A stretch of 64,000 nt of DNA from Nannobrachium achirus (GCA_963921795.1 OY997647.1:52298458-52362457), one strand, 5' to 3'. Shown: positions 46,185 to 56,686, counted from the first letter of the stretch. Notes: generated by a model not told the origin, from the letters alone. A program made the numbers and translations.

Positions 46185-46780
46185 CAACACAAAAATGTTC
46201 TCTTATGGGGGTCTCTGGCACAAACTCCTGGGGATCAGCAGCCAAACACGTATCAATGTGGGGGTCCTTCCTTGCGTGAAAACACTTGAGAGGAGACCTG
46301 AAGGCAGAGTGTGGTGCTGCTGGTGGGGCTGGCTGGTGGCAGGGTGGAGGGACCATAGGGGGGCCGCAAGGAGTACAATGGGCATGTGTCTTCGTTTGCA
46401 GGGGTCTTGCGTGTGTGTGAGGAGGGGAGAGGGGGGTTGATTGTTGCCAGTGTAATGAGGGCAGGGGTGTGAATGTGTGTGCTGTGTGTGCTGCGTGCAC
46501 GTGTGTGTGCGTGCTCATGGGTTTAGATGTGATTGGCCCCTTTGTAACGGGCAGAGGAGGCCATTTTGTTTCCGGCTCGTGCTGCGTGGTTCCCTGCCGC
46601 AGCAGATGTGGTGTTACACACAGGAACAACACAGCCTCATTAATCACTGTCTTCTGTCTGCTGTGTGTGTGTGTGAGTGCGTGCGCGTGTGTGTGCTGTT
46701 ATTCAGCTCGGCTGGTACACGCACCTTTTTTACGCGTCTGCATTTTCTCTCTGTGTCTGAGTATAATAAGCATGAGTGCC

Positions 46781-46892
<112 letters not shown>

Positions 46893-47112
46893 GCACGCAG
46901 TCACACAGGCACACAGTCAGTCACGGGTGTATTTTGACCCCTCGGTGAGCTGGAAGTGTGCAGCGCTGTTTGAGCTTCCTCTTCTCCCAGGGGACTTAAG
47001 AGGTGTGCGTGTGTGTGTGTGTCTGTAGGGGGGGGTGCTGCGGTCTTTACAAAGCCTAGCTGGGGGGCTATTATGTGACCCTACAATCATGAAACACCCG
47101 GGGCAGCCATCA

Positions 47113-47114
<2 letters not shown>

Positions 47115-47170
<56 letters not shown>
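47115..47170. repeat. (CA)n microsatellite
   Basis: A perfect CA array. Confidence 0.95.
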
Positions 47171-47174
<4 letters not shown>

Positions 47175-47407
47175 TCATTATCTCCCCATCAGCTATCATT
47201 CGCCAGGCGTGCATGTGTCAGCAACTAGCCCCACAGACTTGATTTACAATACAAAGATTATTACCCACAATGGTGTGTGACGACGCACGCGAACACTCCA
47301 GGAAAGGCAGACAGATATACGTATATGTATGTATGTCACCAGATCCAGCACCCGCAAATGAGCAAAATGAATATTCAGCAATATAAGAACAGAGTGGAAC
47401 CACTGTG

Positions 47408-47531
<124 letters not shown>

Positions 47532-47959
47532 CCTCTTGAAAACCAAATAACAATGTAGTGCAGGGGTCCCTGCTTTGTCTCTCTGTCTCAGATAAATGGT
47601 CCTTGGCCTGACAAACGAAAAGTAAAGGACTCATGTCTGGAAAATATTGTCCATGTATTTATCTTCAGTAGTCTCAACTTCTGTAACGGTCATCTTGACA
47701 GCTTGACAGCTGATTTATCTAAGAATCAATTTCACAGTGGTACTGTGGGTTTATAAAGCTGTGATCATTTTCAGGGCCAAAATAAATGTCTGATCTTGTG
47801 ATCTTGAGCCCGCTGGGCCTCTATCATGAACCATTCAGACTTCTCAGGTTGTTGTCTGTCGTTGGGAGTTAGCAAGGATGCAATTTAGCAAATTTGTATC
47901 CGTAGTTTTTATCCACCATGTACATAGCACGAGATATTGCAACAATATATAAAGTACAC

Positions 47960-48170
47960 ACATCAAATCAAAATGTATTTATATAGCACATTTACAAGTT
48001 ACAACAATAGAAATTGACTGAAGTGCTGTACATGGAAGGCGTCAGTAAAAACAGGCCTGTGCAACAATCACAGGACAGAGCAAAAAAGGAACATAAAACA
48101 TATGAAACCATATGAAAACAGATTCAAGCAACATTAAAGAAAATGGCAATAGAACCAAACTCTACATCTG
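47960..48170 (-). mobile_element. LINE 3'-end-like repeat
   Basis: AATGTATTTATATAGCACATT, GAAGTGCTGTACATGG and ACAACAATAGAA resemble the inverted 3' tails of common fish LINEs. The family cannot be named from this fragment. Confidence 0.4.
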
Positions 48171-48269
48171 TGTTAAAAAAATAAAATAAAAAATAAACGT
48201 ATACTTACAAGAGGTAAAATCACAACAAGGTGAAGGCAACGCTAAAACAATATACAGTATACTGTATGT

Positions 48270-48712
48270 CAGGGGTCTTCAAAGTTTTCAGGCCAAGGAC
48301 CCCTTAGTTGATAGAGAGATGAAGCAGGGACCCCCCACTACCTTTCGTAGGTTCCATATAGTTTAATCGTTTGACAGCACGATCATCAGTGTATTTTGGA
48401 TTCGTGTCAATTTGTGTTTTCAGATATTTAACCACTTGAACCATCAATACTTAATAAACGTGACCTATCACTCTGTACTTTTTGTGCTCTTTTTTCCCCT
48501 CTACACCAAACCTCTTTGCCGAAAATAGGCAATCTAGAAGCTCGTGAGCTTGTAGATCTGCTATTTTTGGATAAAGTTCTCAGTATATGGACGCTATAGG
48601 GTTCAAATGGAGAAAGGAGAAAAAAAAGTGTTATCACACAAAGATTTGAAGGACCCCTTGTAGTAACTCTGAGGACCCCCTAGATGTCCTGGACCCCCTG
48701 TTGAAGACCCCT
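48270..48712. mobile_element. hAT-like element (CAGGGGTCTTCAA family) with a hairpin module
   Basis: The ends CAGGGGTCTTCAAAG and TGTTGAAGACCCCT are terminal inverted repeats. The GGACCCC blocks occur at both ends. The interior includes the TTAACCACTTGAACC block and the hairpin at 48522-48567. Confidence 0.7.
48522..48567. repeat. hairpin module, short loop-deleted copy
   Basis: AAAATAGGCAATCTAGAAGC is followed directly by GAGCTTGTAGATCTGCTATT. The central CG-rich block is absent. Confidence 0.8.
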
Positions 48713-48929
48713 AATATATGTAAACAATCAACTCTATTTGCAAAGCTTTACAATAGAGGCATTTAGCAGACACTCATGATCCAGAATGACTTACAGTAAG
48801 CAGTTAAACACATACGTCATGCAGAGACAGTGGAGTGCCTCAGTAATCTAGGCTCAAAGGCAAACCATCAATCTAAAAAATGTGCCTTAACATCAAAGAA
48901 TTATAATCTGCACACAGTGAAACTACAGA

Positions 48930-49252
48930 AACTATAGGAAAGTGCACACATAGACATCAAAGGGGGCTTGAGAAGCAAATGCCCTCTTTCCATGCCATAC
49001 CTGAAGGCGGCATTCGAGAGAATTGCCTTGTCCAAACTCTCCTGAAGATGAATGCAGCATCTTATGTCTCCAGTATTGACTTGATTATGCTTAGTTTATT
49101 GTGGTATCAAGCACCGAAAATAGCCGACCTCCAAGCTCACACCGCGTTGCGCTGTGACGCGTTGTGAGCTTGAGTTCGGCTATTTTCGATATTTCCACCA
49201 AAAGGCCCTTTTAGAAATTTCAGCCCCTGCCTCATTCTCTGCACGTCCCTGC
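48930..49252. mobile_element. GTGCAGAGAATGTTAGAG-family transposon, inverted copy
   Basis: It reads in reverse complement relative to 39.6 kb: TAGACATCAAAGGGGGCTTG at its left, the hairpin, then AAAGGCCCTTTTAGAAATTT and CATTCTCTGCACGTCCCT at its right end. Confidence 0.65.
49116..49188. repeat. hairpin module (CCTCCAAG subfamily)
   Basis: GAAAATAGCCGACCTCCAAG returns as CTTGAGTTCGGCTATTTTC, with inner GCTCACACCGCG/CGCGTTGTGAGC arms. Confidence 0.85.
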
Positions 49253-49485
49253 CAGGTAACTAATGAACCTATACTTCAGTTAAAATGACATGCTGTCTAA
49301 ATGACATTTTAACATTTGCATAATATGGTCGTCAAGACTAGGTCAAATGCTACGGGCCAAAGACAGTAAAGAGGGGTCTGAAGAGGTGAGTCTTATGGCA
49401 GATTATCTTCATAGCTTTGGTAAATATCTCTAATTATCTCTAAATCCATAATTGTACCCAAAACGAGTCTGTAACTAGCCTTTAT

Positions 49486-49841
49486 TCAGTTGAATCTCTG
49501 TGTTGCATTTTTTCTGTAACTGGTTAAAACGGGCCTGTAACTGGCCAAAACTGGCCTGTGACTGGCCAAACTAGCCTGTAACTGGTCAAAACGAGTCTGT
49601 AACTGGTCACAACTGCTTTGTAACTGGCCTTTCTCCTCAGTCAGCTGGTTATGTCTTGTCTGTAACTGGTCACAACTGCTCTGTAACTGGGCATTCTGTT
49701 CCCTCAATTGGTTGTGTCTTGTCTGTAACTGGTCAAAACCGGTCTGTAATTGGCCTTTCTCTGCAGTCAGGTTGTCACGTCTGTTCTGTAACTTGTCGAA
49801 ACTGCTCAGCAGTTGTTGTCTTTCCACCTTGTTGGACTGAT
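49486..49841 (-). pseudogene. C-type-lectin-like receptor, coiled-coil neck exon (frameshifted)
   Basis: The exon starts after acceptor TTTTACAG (to 49842) and joins in phase to the membrane exon. It encodes a neck of repeated heptads: ERQQLLSSFDKLQNRRDNLT, then several QLQSSCDQLQTRHNQL-type units. This is the usual stalk of fish type II C-type lectin receptors of the CD209/CLEC4 type. Near 49568-49571 one A is missing from a repeated CCAAAACT word. The frame then reads SLASHRPVLASYRP until a stop, while the next frame would keep the QLQ periodicity. Either frame stops by about 49450-49490 without a good donor. No lectin carbohydrate-recognition exon is visible downstream; a transposon copy (48930-49252) occupies that place. 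A one-base sequencing error could explain the shift but not the missing lectin domain. Confidence 0.6.
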
Positions 49842-50065
49842 CTGTAAAATGAGAGATCCATTATTTAAAAAAAAAAAAAACATTTAAAAAAATATATAAT
49901 GTCCAACTCCTAATGCTGCTACATCTTACTTTTGCGGCTCCTAAAACTATTACTGCAACTAATAATATGCAGTATATTTTGAGGTATCATCTATGCTAAT
50001 TTATGTATTGAAAACACCATGTTGGATCGCCACAGATCAACATATTGTTGTGAAACCTGACTTAC

Positions 50066-50155
50066 AGAGATAGAGTGGGATAGCAATGCTGAGGAGAGCT
50101 AGAACAGCACAAAGCAATCCAACACCGACTCCAACCTGCCTGTTCTGTCTTCTGT
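50066..50155 (-). CDS. C-type-lectin-like receptor, transmembrane exon
   Basis: The exon encodes DRRQNRQVGVGVGLLCAVLA followed by LLSIAIPLYLY, a short basic segment then about 20 hydrophobic residues, as expected of a type II membrane anchor. The acceptor CCTCCAG ends at 50156 and the donor GTAAGTC starts at 50065. The split codons match both neighbours (phase 1 on each side). The intron between this and the cytoplasmic exon carries a CA/CGCA array at about 50170-50257. Family assignment comes from architecture together with the neck exon; no lectin domain is seen. Confidence 0.65.
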
Positions 50156-50169
50156 CTGGAGGACACACG

Positions 50170-50196
50170 TACACACACACACGCACGCACGTCGCA

Positions 50197-50245
<49 letters not shown>

Positions 50246-50257
50246 ACACACACACAC
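50170..50257. repeat. (CA)n with CGCA units
   Basis: A compound CA/ACGC array in the small intron between the tail and membrane exons. Confidence 0.9.
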
Positions 50258-50339
50258 GCGGTCAGTTAAGTATTTGAACCTCTTGTTTAAAAGTTTAAAA
50301 AGTATTTATTTATTTATGTGATTTTTAGTCATATCATAC

Positions 50340-50553
50340 CAGACTGCAGTATCTTCTGTGTATTTTCCTTTTTCTTGGTCTCAATAGTTTCATAGGTTGC
50401 GTCGTCTATCTGTTGGAGGTCAAGGTTGGCATAAGGGCCTTCCTCAGTAATTTCATCTTGAATTCTTCTAGCTGCTGTCATGGTTTCAGCATCAAGGTTG
50501 ACATAAGGGCCTTCTTCGGTAATTTCAGCTTCAATTCTTCTCGCTGTTGTCAT
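50340..50553 (-). CDS. C-type-lectin-like receptor, cytoplasmic-tail exon
   Basis: From the ATG at 50553 it encodes a roughly 71-residue tail with two successive copies of a 24-residue unit: MTTARRIEAEITEEGPYVNL and, after four residues, MTAARRIQDEITEEGPYANL, then DDATYETIETKKKENTQK. It contains three tyrosines in YVNL, YANL and YETI contexts, which could dock SH2 proteins. They lack the hydrophobic residue at -2 required for a classical ITIM. The donor GTATGA at 50339 splits a Gly/Asp codon that joins to the membrane exon. A possible acceptor TCAG sits just upstream of GACGATCAC, so the true start may lie in an earlier exon. No close named relative is recognised. Confidence 0.6.
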
Positions 50554-52410
50554 GGCGTCAGCAATATCGAAGTGATCGTCCTGACTTTATGAAATGTAAT
50601 TCTTGAAGGTTTGAGGTAAAGGTATGTATGGTCCACCTCATCACGGCACACTATTGAGATGTGCGTTGTGTCTTTTATTTCTTTGCCTCTTCCTCTTTTA
50701 TTTGGTCTGTTCTGCCTTCCTCTTTTGAAATAAAGACAACACATTGCAGGTCTTTCTTTCTTCCTTAAAGGGGTCATGACATCAAAAAAATTAAAATAAA
50801 TATATTTTGTGTGGCTTTTTTCATGTTTTCTGACCTCAATTACAAAAGAAATCAACATTCAACATTCAGTGGTTTTTCTGTAATCTGTAATTTTTGGAAT
50901 ATAGGCTCGGAAAAGTGGGTTATTTTGCCTCTGGACTAACACATCACATAAAGACACTTCATAGTGAATTAGTGATTATAATAAATAGCCTATGTCATTG
51001 TTGTTATAGCTAGATCAGATTGTGTTTATAATATAATGCTGGCGCGCCTCTGCCATCTCCACCGAAAACAAGCGCTCCCCCCTTGTTCCATTGTTGGAAC
51101 CGGGATGCTGTTTTGATTCACGCTATATGGGCATTCCCAGATCTGCGCTTAATATTGATGACATCGGGACAGGGATCTCCATATATGGGCATAAAACGGA
51201 CAAGGACAATATTAATTTGCAAGTGTGACTCGTGATGACATCAGCGATCTCCATATATGGGCATAAAAGGGACATCAAGCCAGAGCGTGATGTCAGAGCG
51301 GCAAACCAATTCTGTTAAGAGTGGTTCCCCTGATATCACAGTCACATTCAGTCATTGCTAATTTATATATACCATTCTGATGAGTCTGAGTCACAGACAG
51401 TGATGTGGCACAGAGTCACAGTGATGACACAGTGATGTCACAGTGATGTGGACATCAGGGATCTCCATCCCCTGACATCACAGTGACATCAGAGCATGAT
51501 GTCAGAGCGGCAAACCCATAGACCGTAAAAATGTGTACACGACTACACGTCTACACACGGACAAGCTGTGGCATTTCTCATGGTAAAGTGTGAACTTCGG
51601 TCGCAATAAAACCTCTTTTGCAAGTGAGACCTGACCAAGACATAATTACAACATAACTGTGAGTTACAGTTGTAACTGTAATTACAACATCACATCATTA
51701 TGAGAATAAGGAAGCTGTCCATTTCCGTCTTACAAAACACGTATGGGAACTCTCCAAATTCACATGGCAGGAAGTGTTTGAAAGTTGAGTCATCATCCCA
51801 TTTATCAGCCTCAGAGGTGAAAAAACATGCTATTTTTGTTTAATAAACCATTTGAAAATAAAACAGAATAGTTCAATTTCAAAAACTGTCTACACATTTA
51901 TAAATGGGTACACAAGCTTTTTTTTTTTTTTTTTCCAGCCATCAAACTCAACAACTTGAATCACCATAATATGACTAAATGCGTCCAAAAATAGCCAAAA
52001 TGGCAAATTGACATGGGTAGCCAGCATGAAATTTCATCTCTGTAACTTGCTGTTTCTGAGCAGTTATTTTCATAATATCATTTAGATTTTCATTATGTGT
52101 CACCTGTGAGTGCAGTTTGGATATTGCGTTCGAGCTAGAATGAGTCCAGATTCATAGCCAGGTATTGTTTGGGCTAGTCCCAGTTGGGCGGTGCAGCGAT
52201 AAGGCGGTGGGGGAGCCTTTCCAACAGACTGTAAAGCAAGCGATCTTCATCCCATTCATGCGTTTATCGTGCGCTTGCACGATTGCATTCACCACGGCTT
52301 CTTAACTCGCGCGGTGCTCCGCCGGCCGCGCGTGCGTGCGTGCGTGCGTGCGTGCGGATTCAATGGATGCAAATTTATTGTAATCAAGAGAGAGAGAGAG
52401 AGAGATTACA
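50554..52410. other. upstream flank of the lectin-like locus, repeats
   Basis: 50554-50760 may be 5' UTR of the lectin-like gene. From 50765 a TTAAAGGGGTCATGACATC word looks like a TTAA-type transposon end. 51120-51620 contains CArG-box elements (CCATATATGG at 51179 and 51251) with TGATGTCA words. 51700-52400 shows nothing recognisable apart from a CGTG array at 52331-52356 and a GA array at 52387-52406. Confidence 0.5.
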
Positions 52411-52419
52411 TTGAATGAA

Positions 52420-52800
52420 TGTAGTGGACAAAAGTGGGAAAGGTCTGCCTTCTGAACCCAGAGCCAGAACTAAAGGTGGAGAAGCATCATTGATTTTATT
52501 TTGCACCACTTACCTGGAACAAACTCCTAGAAACACTGCAGGTCTGCTACAACTTTCTTCTTTTAAATCAAAGCTGAAAACTTTTCTGTTTGCCAGCGCC
52601 TTTTACTCATTATTTCTTATGGACTGTCATTTTATTCTCTCATCTTGCTGTTCTATTAAGAACTAAGAATTTGTATTGTTTTCAAATGTCCTTTTACAAT
52701 GTCTTAATGCTCAGTGTCTTTATGTTTTGGGTAAAGCACTATGAATTGCCTAGTTGTTGAAATGTGCTATAGGCTACAAATAAACTTGCCTTGCCTTCAT
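52420..52800 (+). mobile_element. LINE (L2-type) 3' end fragment
   Basis: A degenerate frame reads EASLILFCTTYLEQTPRNTA then LQLSSFKSKLKTFLFASAF, which resembles the extreme C-terminus of fish L2-like LINE polyproteins. The 3' end AATAAACTTGCCTTGCCTTC carries the short tandem tail typical of such LINEs. It is 5'-truncated and inactive. Confidence 0.65.
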
Positions 52801-53119
52801 CATCTTTAGAAGAAAATAAGCGTTATTTGTAAAGAACTTATCAAAACCAGAGTTACAAATAAGTGCTTTGCATAAAACTTAAAGTCCTACTGTTCAACTT
52901 TTTCAATGAAACAAAAGTTATTTCTGATATAAACTTTCCCTGGTATATTTTTCACAATAGCCATTCCACACTAAAGCGTTTTTTTGACATCTTCTCTACA
53001 CAATCGTTTTGTCTGTGGCACAGACAATTCAGACAGACGCTGTAATGACAACAGTGCATTGAAAAATGAAAACACGAGGGGAATCGAACAATAAAATGTC
53101 AAAATGGTAAACCATGGCA

Positions 53120-53240
53120 AGGCCTTCTGATAAAGAATGATGCTTTAAGAAGGGTTTTAAAAGAAGAGTAGTGATTCGTCAGGCCTAAGCTCCCCAGGCA
53201 GGTTGTTCCAGAGCAGAGGAGAACTGACAGCAAAGTGATG
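53120..53240 (-). mobile_element. LINE/SINE-like repeat fragment
   Basis: GCTCCCCAGGCAGGTTGTTC followed by CAGAGCAGAGG resembles a widespread fish repeat. The boundaries are not defined. Confidence 0.35.
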
Positions 53241-53439
53241 ATGTTCACCCATTGTCTTCAGTCTGGTCTCATGAACAGCCATGCTCACATAGGCTCATAA
53301 TAAGAGCTCATTCAGACCGTTGTGACTTTCCTCCTTAACGTTCTAATGCTTAATTTATGCTCTACTAGTCCTTGCCTGGGGGGGGATTGAATGTAGGAGT
53401 CTCAGAAGTAATGGTGGAGAACCCAGATGTATCAGTGAT

Positions 53440-53945
53440 GTCAGTCATCTCCAAATGTGGGCATTGTTTCAGCATGCGGCTGTTACCATGGCGGGTACGC
53501 ATGCGCAACTGTATCAGTGATGTCAGAAATCTGGGTACTGTTTCACCCGTTTATGCCCATATATGGTGTTCCATGTCCAGGCCAGTCTGTGACGTCAGTA
53601 AATTAATAGTTGCGACCGTAGGTCGCCGTTTAGTATACGAACGGTCACAGCTTGACCGTATCGCTGTCTGTAACGCCTGACACTGTGGTTCCCCTGACAC
53701 ATCACTGTGACATCACATGTGACATCACATGTGACATCACATGTGACATCACATGTGACGTCAGATCCTCAGGGCAGGGATCTCCATATATGGGCATAAA
53801 AGGCTGACACTGATCACTGTGACATCACAGGTGACTTCACAGTGATGTCAGACACTCAGAGTAGGGATCTCCATATATGGGCATAAAAGGGATTGTATGT
53901 ATGATGTCAGACGACAGAATCCATATATGGCCAAGACAGATGGCC
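53440..53945. repeat. CArG/CRE-word dispersed repeat cluster
   Basis: CCATATATGG occurs at 53557, 53784, 53871 and 53931, usually as GATCTCCATATATGGGCAT then AAAAG. A 12-bp unit GTGACATCACAT repeats about four times at 53707-53757 and runs into a perfect TGACGTCA (53756-53763). TTGCGACCGTAGGTCGC lies at 53610-53626. Confidence 0.75.
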
Positions 53946-53986
53946 AAGACATATGGCGCATCCTCGCCGCTTTTCGCCCCATCCCG

Positions 53987-54008
53987 AAAATAGCAGATCT
54001 TCAAGCCG
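53987..54008. repeat. half hairpin module
   Basis: CGAAAATAGCAGATCTTCAA is a left arm without a right arm. Confidence 0.5.
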
Positions 54009-54084
54009 CCAGATTTATCAGCACTCGAACATTCTTATGCTGTGATTGGCAGGATACGAACGTTGAATAAATCACACTTCATGA

Positions 54085-54527
54085 TGTGACGGCCCTGCCC
54101 CTCTCTGCCTCACTGTTGGCTAGGCGCCTGCCTCGGTGTCATGGCAGGGAGGGGCAGGCCGTCAGCTCATTTGCGCACACCTTGGAGGGGTGTGGTCTGG
54201 GGAGTATAAAAGGAAGGCCTCCTGCCCAGCTCACACTCTCTCTCTCTCTTCCCAGGAGCAGGTCATGCTCAGGGAGCCACATGGCCTGTTTGGGGCCTAA
54301 GCCTTTTGTTTAGTTCTCTTTTACACACCTTACTACAACACGCACACGGCACACTACACACATGCATACACTGCAGACACCACTGACTACTGACTTGCTC
54401 ACACCTCACTTGCCTTTATGTTGACCATTGCTTTATTTCATTTAATTTAAGTAATAAATAATAATTTAAACGTTTTTGACTTGTGTGGACTCCCTCTTTT
54501 GTACTGCATTATTCCTGGTGCATGACA
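54085..54527 (+). mobile_element. LTR, full copy (left half of the palindrome)
   Basis: A 443-bp LTR beginning TGTGACGG and ending GACA (TG...CA rule), with a TATA box (TATAAAA, 54205-54211) and an AATAAA signal (54453-54458). The primer-binding site follows after three bases. It is a retrovirus-like or Gypsy-type LTR; the family is not determined. Confidence 0.75.
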
Positions 54528-54530
54528 AAA

Positions 54531-54547
54531 TGGGGGCTCGTCCGGGA
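54531..54547 (+). other. primer-binding site, tRNA-Pro type
   Basis: TGGGGGCTCGTCCGGGA is complementary to the 3' end of tRNA-Pro, the primer used by many gammaretrovirus-like elements. An inverted copy lies at 54553-54569. Confidence 0.8.
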
Positions 54548-54572
54548 GTTCATCCCGGACGAGCCCCCATTT

Positions 54573-54852
54573 TGTCAGTGTAGTGTGCCGTGTGCGTGTT
54601 GTAGTAAGGTGTGTAAAAGAGAACTAAACAAAAGGCTTAGGCCCCAAACAGGCCATGTGGCTCCCTGAGCATGACCTGCTCCTGGGAAGAGAGAGAGAGA
54701 GTGTGAGCTGGGCAGGAGGCCTTCCTTTTATACTCCCCAGACCACACCCCTCCAAGGTGTGCGCAAATGAGCTGACGGCCTGCCCCTCCCTGCCATGACA
54801 CCGAGGCAGGCGCCTAGCCAACAGTGAGGCAGAGAGGGGCAGGGCCGTCACA
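54573..54852 (-). mobile_element. LTR, internally deleted copy (right half of the palindrome)
   Basis: It is identical to the left LTR for 275 bp from its TGTGAC end, then jumps directly to the terminal TGACA. It lacks 163 bp that in the left copy hold the polyadenylation signal and most of the 3' part. Confidence 0.75.
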
Positions 54853-55157
54853 ATGAGATTATTCCTGCGCTCCGATGTGCTCTGGTTTCTACATTCCATT
54901 GATAAATGAGGGCCACTCTGTGTGGCCTCTCACTGGGGGAAGGATAGAGATTCTAATGACTTCAGATGGAGCGTGCGTCAACAGGATTCATTAGAATCCT
55001 AATGATTGTGGATGACGTCCAGATGTGCTCCATTGGACGTGGTGAACCTCCTGATCAGTTTGATTTTCACATAGTGTTCAGACTGAGCCCGGAGCGAGAT
55101 GCTGCTGTCTTTGCCACAGAAAAGGGGAATGATCAATGTGGTGCTGTCTGGCTGGAG

Positions 55158-55435
55158 TTAAAGGAGTAGTTCACCCCCAAAATGACCTTTTTGCTATTGA
55201 TTACTCACGCCATGGAGAATTGATTTGTCGCATTCCTGAGAGTCAATTTACCACCACTGATTCTGGATGGGGGCCCAAATGCATTTCATGGATTCAATGG
55301 ATGCAAATTTATTGTAATCAAATTCTTTTTTTTTTAGGAATGCAATAAAAAACATAAAATATTGTTGAACTCAAGTCTCCATGGCGTGAGTAATCAATAG
55401 AAAAAAAGTCATTTGGGGGGTAAACTACTCTTTAA
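55158..55435. mobile_element. TTAA-type MITE (TTAAAGGAGTAG family), copy 2
   Basis: TTAAAGGAGTAGTTCACCCC at the left and GGGGTAAACTACTCTTTAA at the right. The inverted arms are about 60 bp and include TTGATTACTCACGCCATGGA. TTAA is present at both ends. It is non-coding. Confidence 0.75.
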
Positions 55436-55565
55436 GCACTCCAACCACACAATGCTTCAGCAGGTCTAACCAGAAGCCAAGCAGTACTGTACTTTCGCTT
55501 GTAGCCTAGTTCTTTTCTAGACTTTATCTCCTTGGAGATACGTCTGGGAATGAGGCAAGAAAGAT

Positions 55566-55735
55566 GGTAAATGGTGCATTATTTAGGCTACATAGCACCT
55601 TTATCCAAAAGTGCTTTTCCATGGAGGCAACCAACCTGGTTTGGTATCTTGCCCAAGGACCCAACACTGACCCAAGGGGTAGCCGAGGGATCTAACCGAG
55701 GACCTTTCTGATTCCCAAGAGGCTGCTCTACTGAG
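55566..55735 (-). mobile_element. tRNA-derived SINE, diverged copy
   Basis: It shares GGTAAATGGTGCAT, TAGCACCTTTATCCAA and the TCTTGCCCAAGGAC block with the other two SINE copies, in minus orientation. A GA array follows at 55735-55760. Confidence 0.55.
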
Positions 55736-55847
55736 AGAGAGCGAGAGAGAGAGAGAGAGGGCTGATGCTGGTGTCAGCATGCATGCCATGTAATGGTTTC
55801 AATGGTGAGTTCATAAATGTGTGTGTCTTGCCGTGACCAAATCCTTA

Positions 55848-55994
55848 ACCACTTAAACCCTCTATTCCTACTAAAATGGACCTGAGTTATAACTGTACTT
55901 GGACCACTTTTTCTTTTGTTCATCTACACCAAATATCTTCACCAAGGGCTGCTTTTTTTGGGCCAATATGCTACCCACAATAGGTGGTTAAAAG
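55848..55994. mobile_element. TTAACCACTTAAACC-family element without hairpin
   Basis: CTTAACCACTTAAACCCTCT at the left and CCCACAATAGGTGGTTAAAA at the right form inverted repeats. The ATGGACCTGAGTTATAACTG and CATCTACACCAAATATCTTC blocks match the hairpin-bearing relatives at 36.36 and 48.4 kb. Confidence 0.6.
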
Positions 55995-56059
55995 CTGCTC
56001 TTAGCCACAGGGTTGCTGTGTATCTCCCCAAAGCCTGTTCAACATGCACGCACGCACGT

Positions 56060-56081
56060 CGCACACACACACTCACACACA

Positions 56082-56177
<96 letters not shown>
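56060..56177. repeat. (CA)n microsatellite, ~115 bp
   Basis: A CA array with two ACTC interruptions at the left. Confidence 0.95.
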
Positions 56178-56180
<3 letters not shown>

Positions 56181-56523
56181 AGGCCAAACTAACCCCATGC
56201 ACCGCAGACTAAACCCGTGTCGGCGGTGTTTCTTTCAGTTGGTCAGTGTACCGCTGCCCGGTCAACTTAAAGCATGGCATTTAGAGCCAGTTAACTGCTG
56301 CTCACACACGGGGCTCAGCAGCAGCTTAATGGCTTGTCACCGTGGCTGCCTCAGGGACAGGGAGGGAGCCTTACATAAGCCTAGCTACGTCATGGAGGTG
56401 GACATGTAGGTTCACTGTGTGACTCACAGCTGTGGGGAGAGCAGTGTTCTTGGAATCTCTGTTGAAGGACACTGGTCTGAAGCAGGGTCAGTAGCCCTTA
56501 GACAAGCTAAGCTGGTATTAAGA

Positions 56524-56524
56524 C

Positions 56525-56556
<32 letters not shown>

Positions 56557-56606
56557 GTGCGTGTGTGCGTGTGTGCGTGCGTGCGTGTGTGTGTGTGTGT
56601 GTGTGC
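56524..56606. repeat. (GT)n microsatellite with GCGT units
   Basis: A compound GT/GTGC array. Confidence 0.9.
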
Positions 56607-56686
56607 GCCACGGTGACTCACCACTGGATCATTTGGATTGATTGGCCTGAGAGAAAGACAGGGCTGCATGTTTACTAGTGTGGTTT

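Larger units (their letters stand above)
54081..54856. mobile_element. palindromic LTR dimer with 4-bp target duplication
   Basis: The left arm 54085-54359 and right arm 54578-54852 are identical inverted copies, 275 bp by eye. Each starts TGTGACGGCCCTGCCCC. ATGA flanks both ends (54081-54084, 54853-54856). At the centre two copies of a tRNA-Pro primer-binding site face each other, 5 bases apart. No internal retroviral or Gypsy gene is present. Confidence 0.85.

Noticed and set aside
49656..49847. Plus-strand frame of repeated SVTGHN words
   Set aside because: It is the antisense shadow of the lectin-like coiled-coil neck repeats.
54086..54313. Identical small open frames on both strands at 54086 and 54899
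   Set aside because: They lie in the inverted LTR arms and simply reflect the palindrome; LTRs of this kind are not expected to encode protein.
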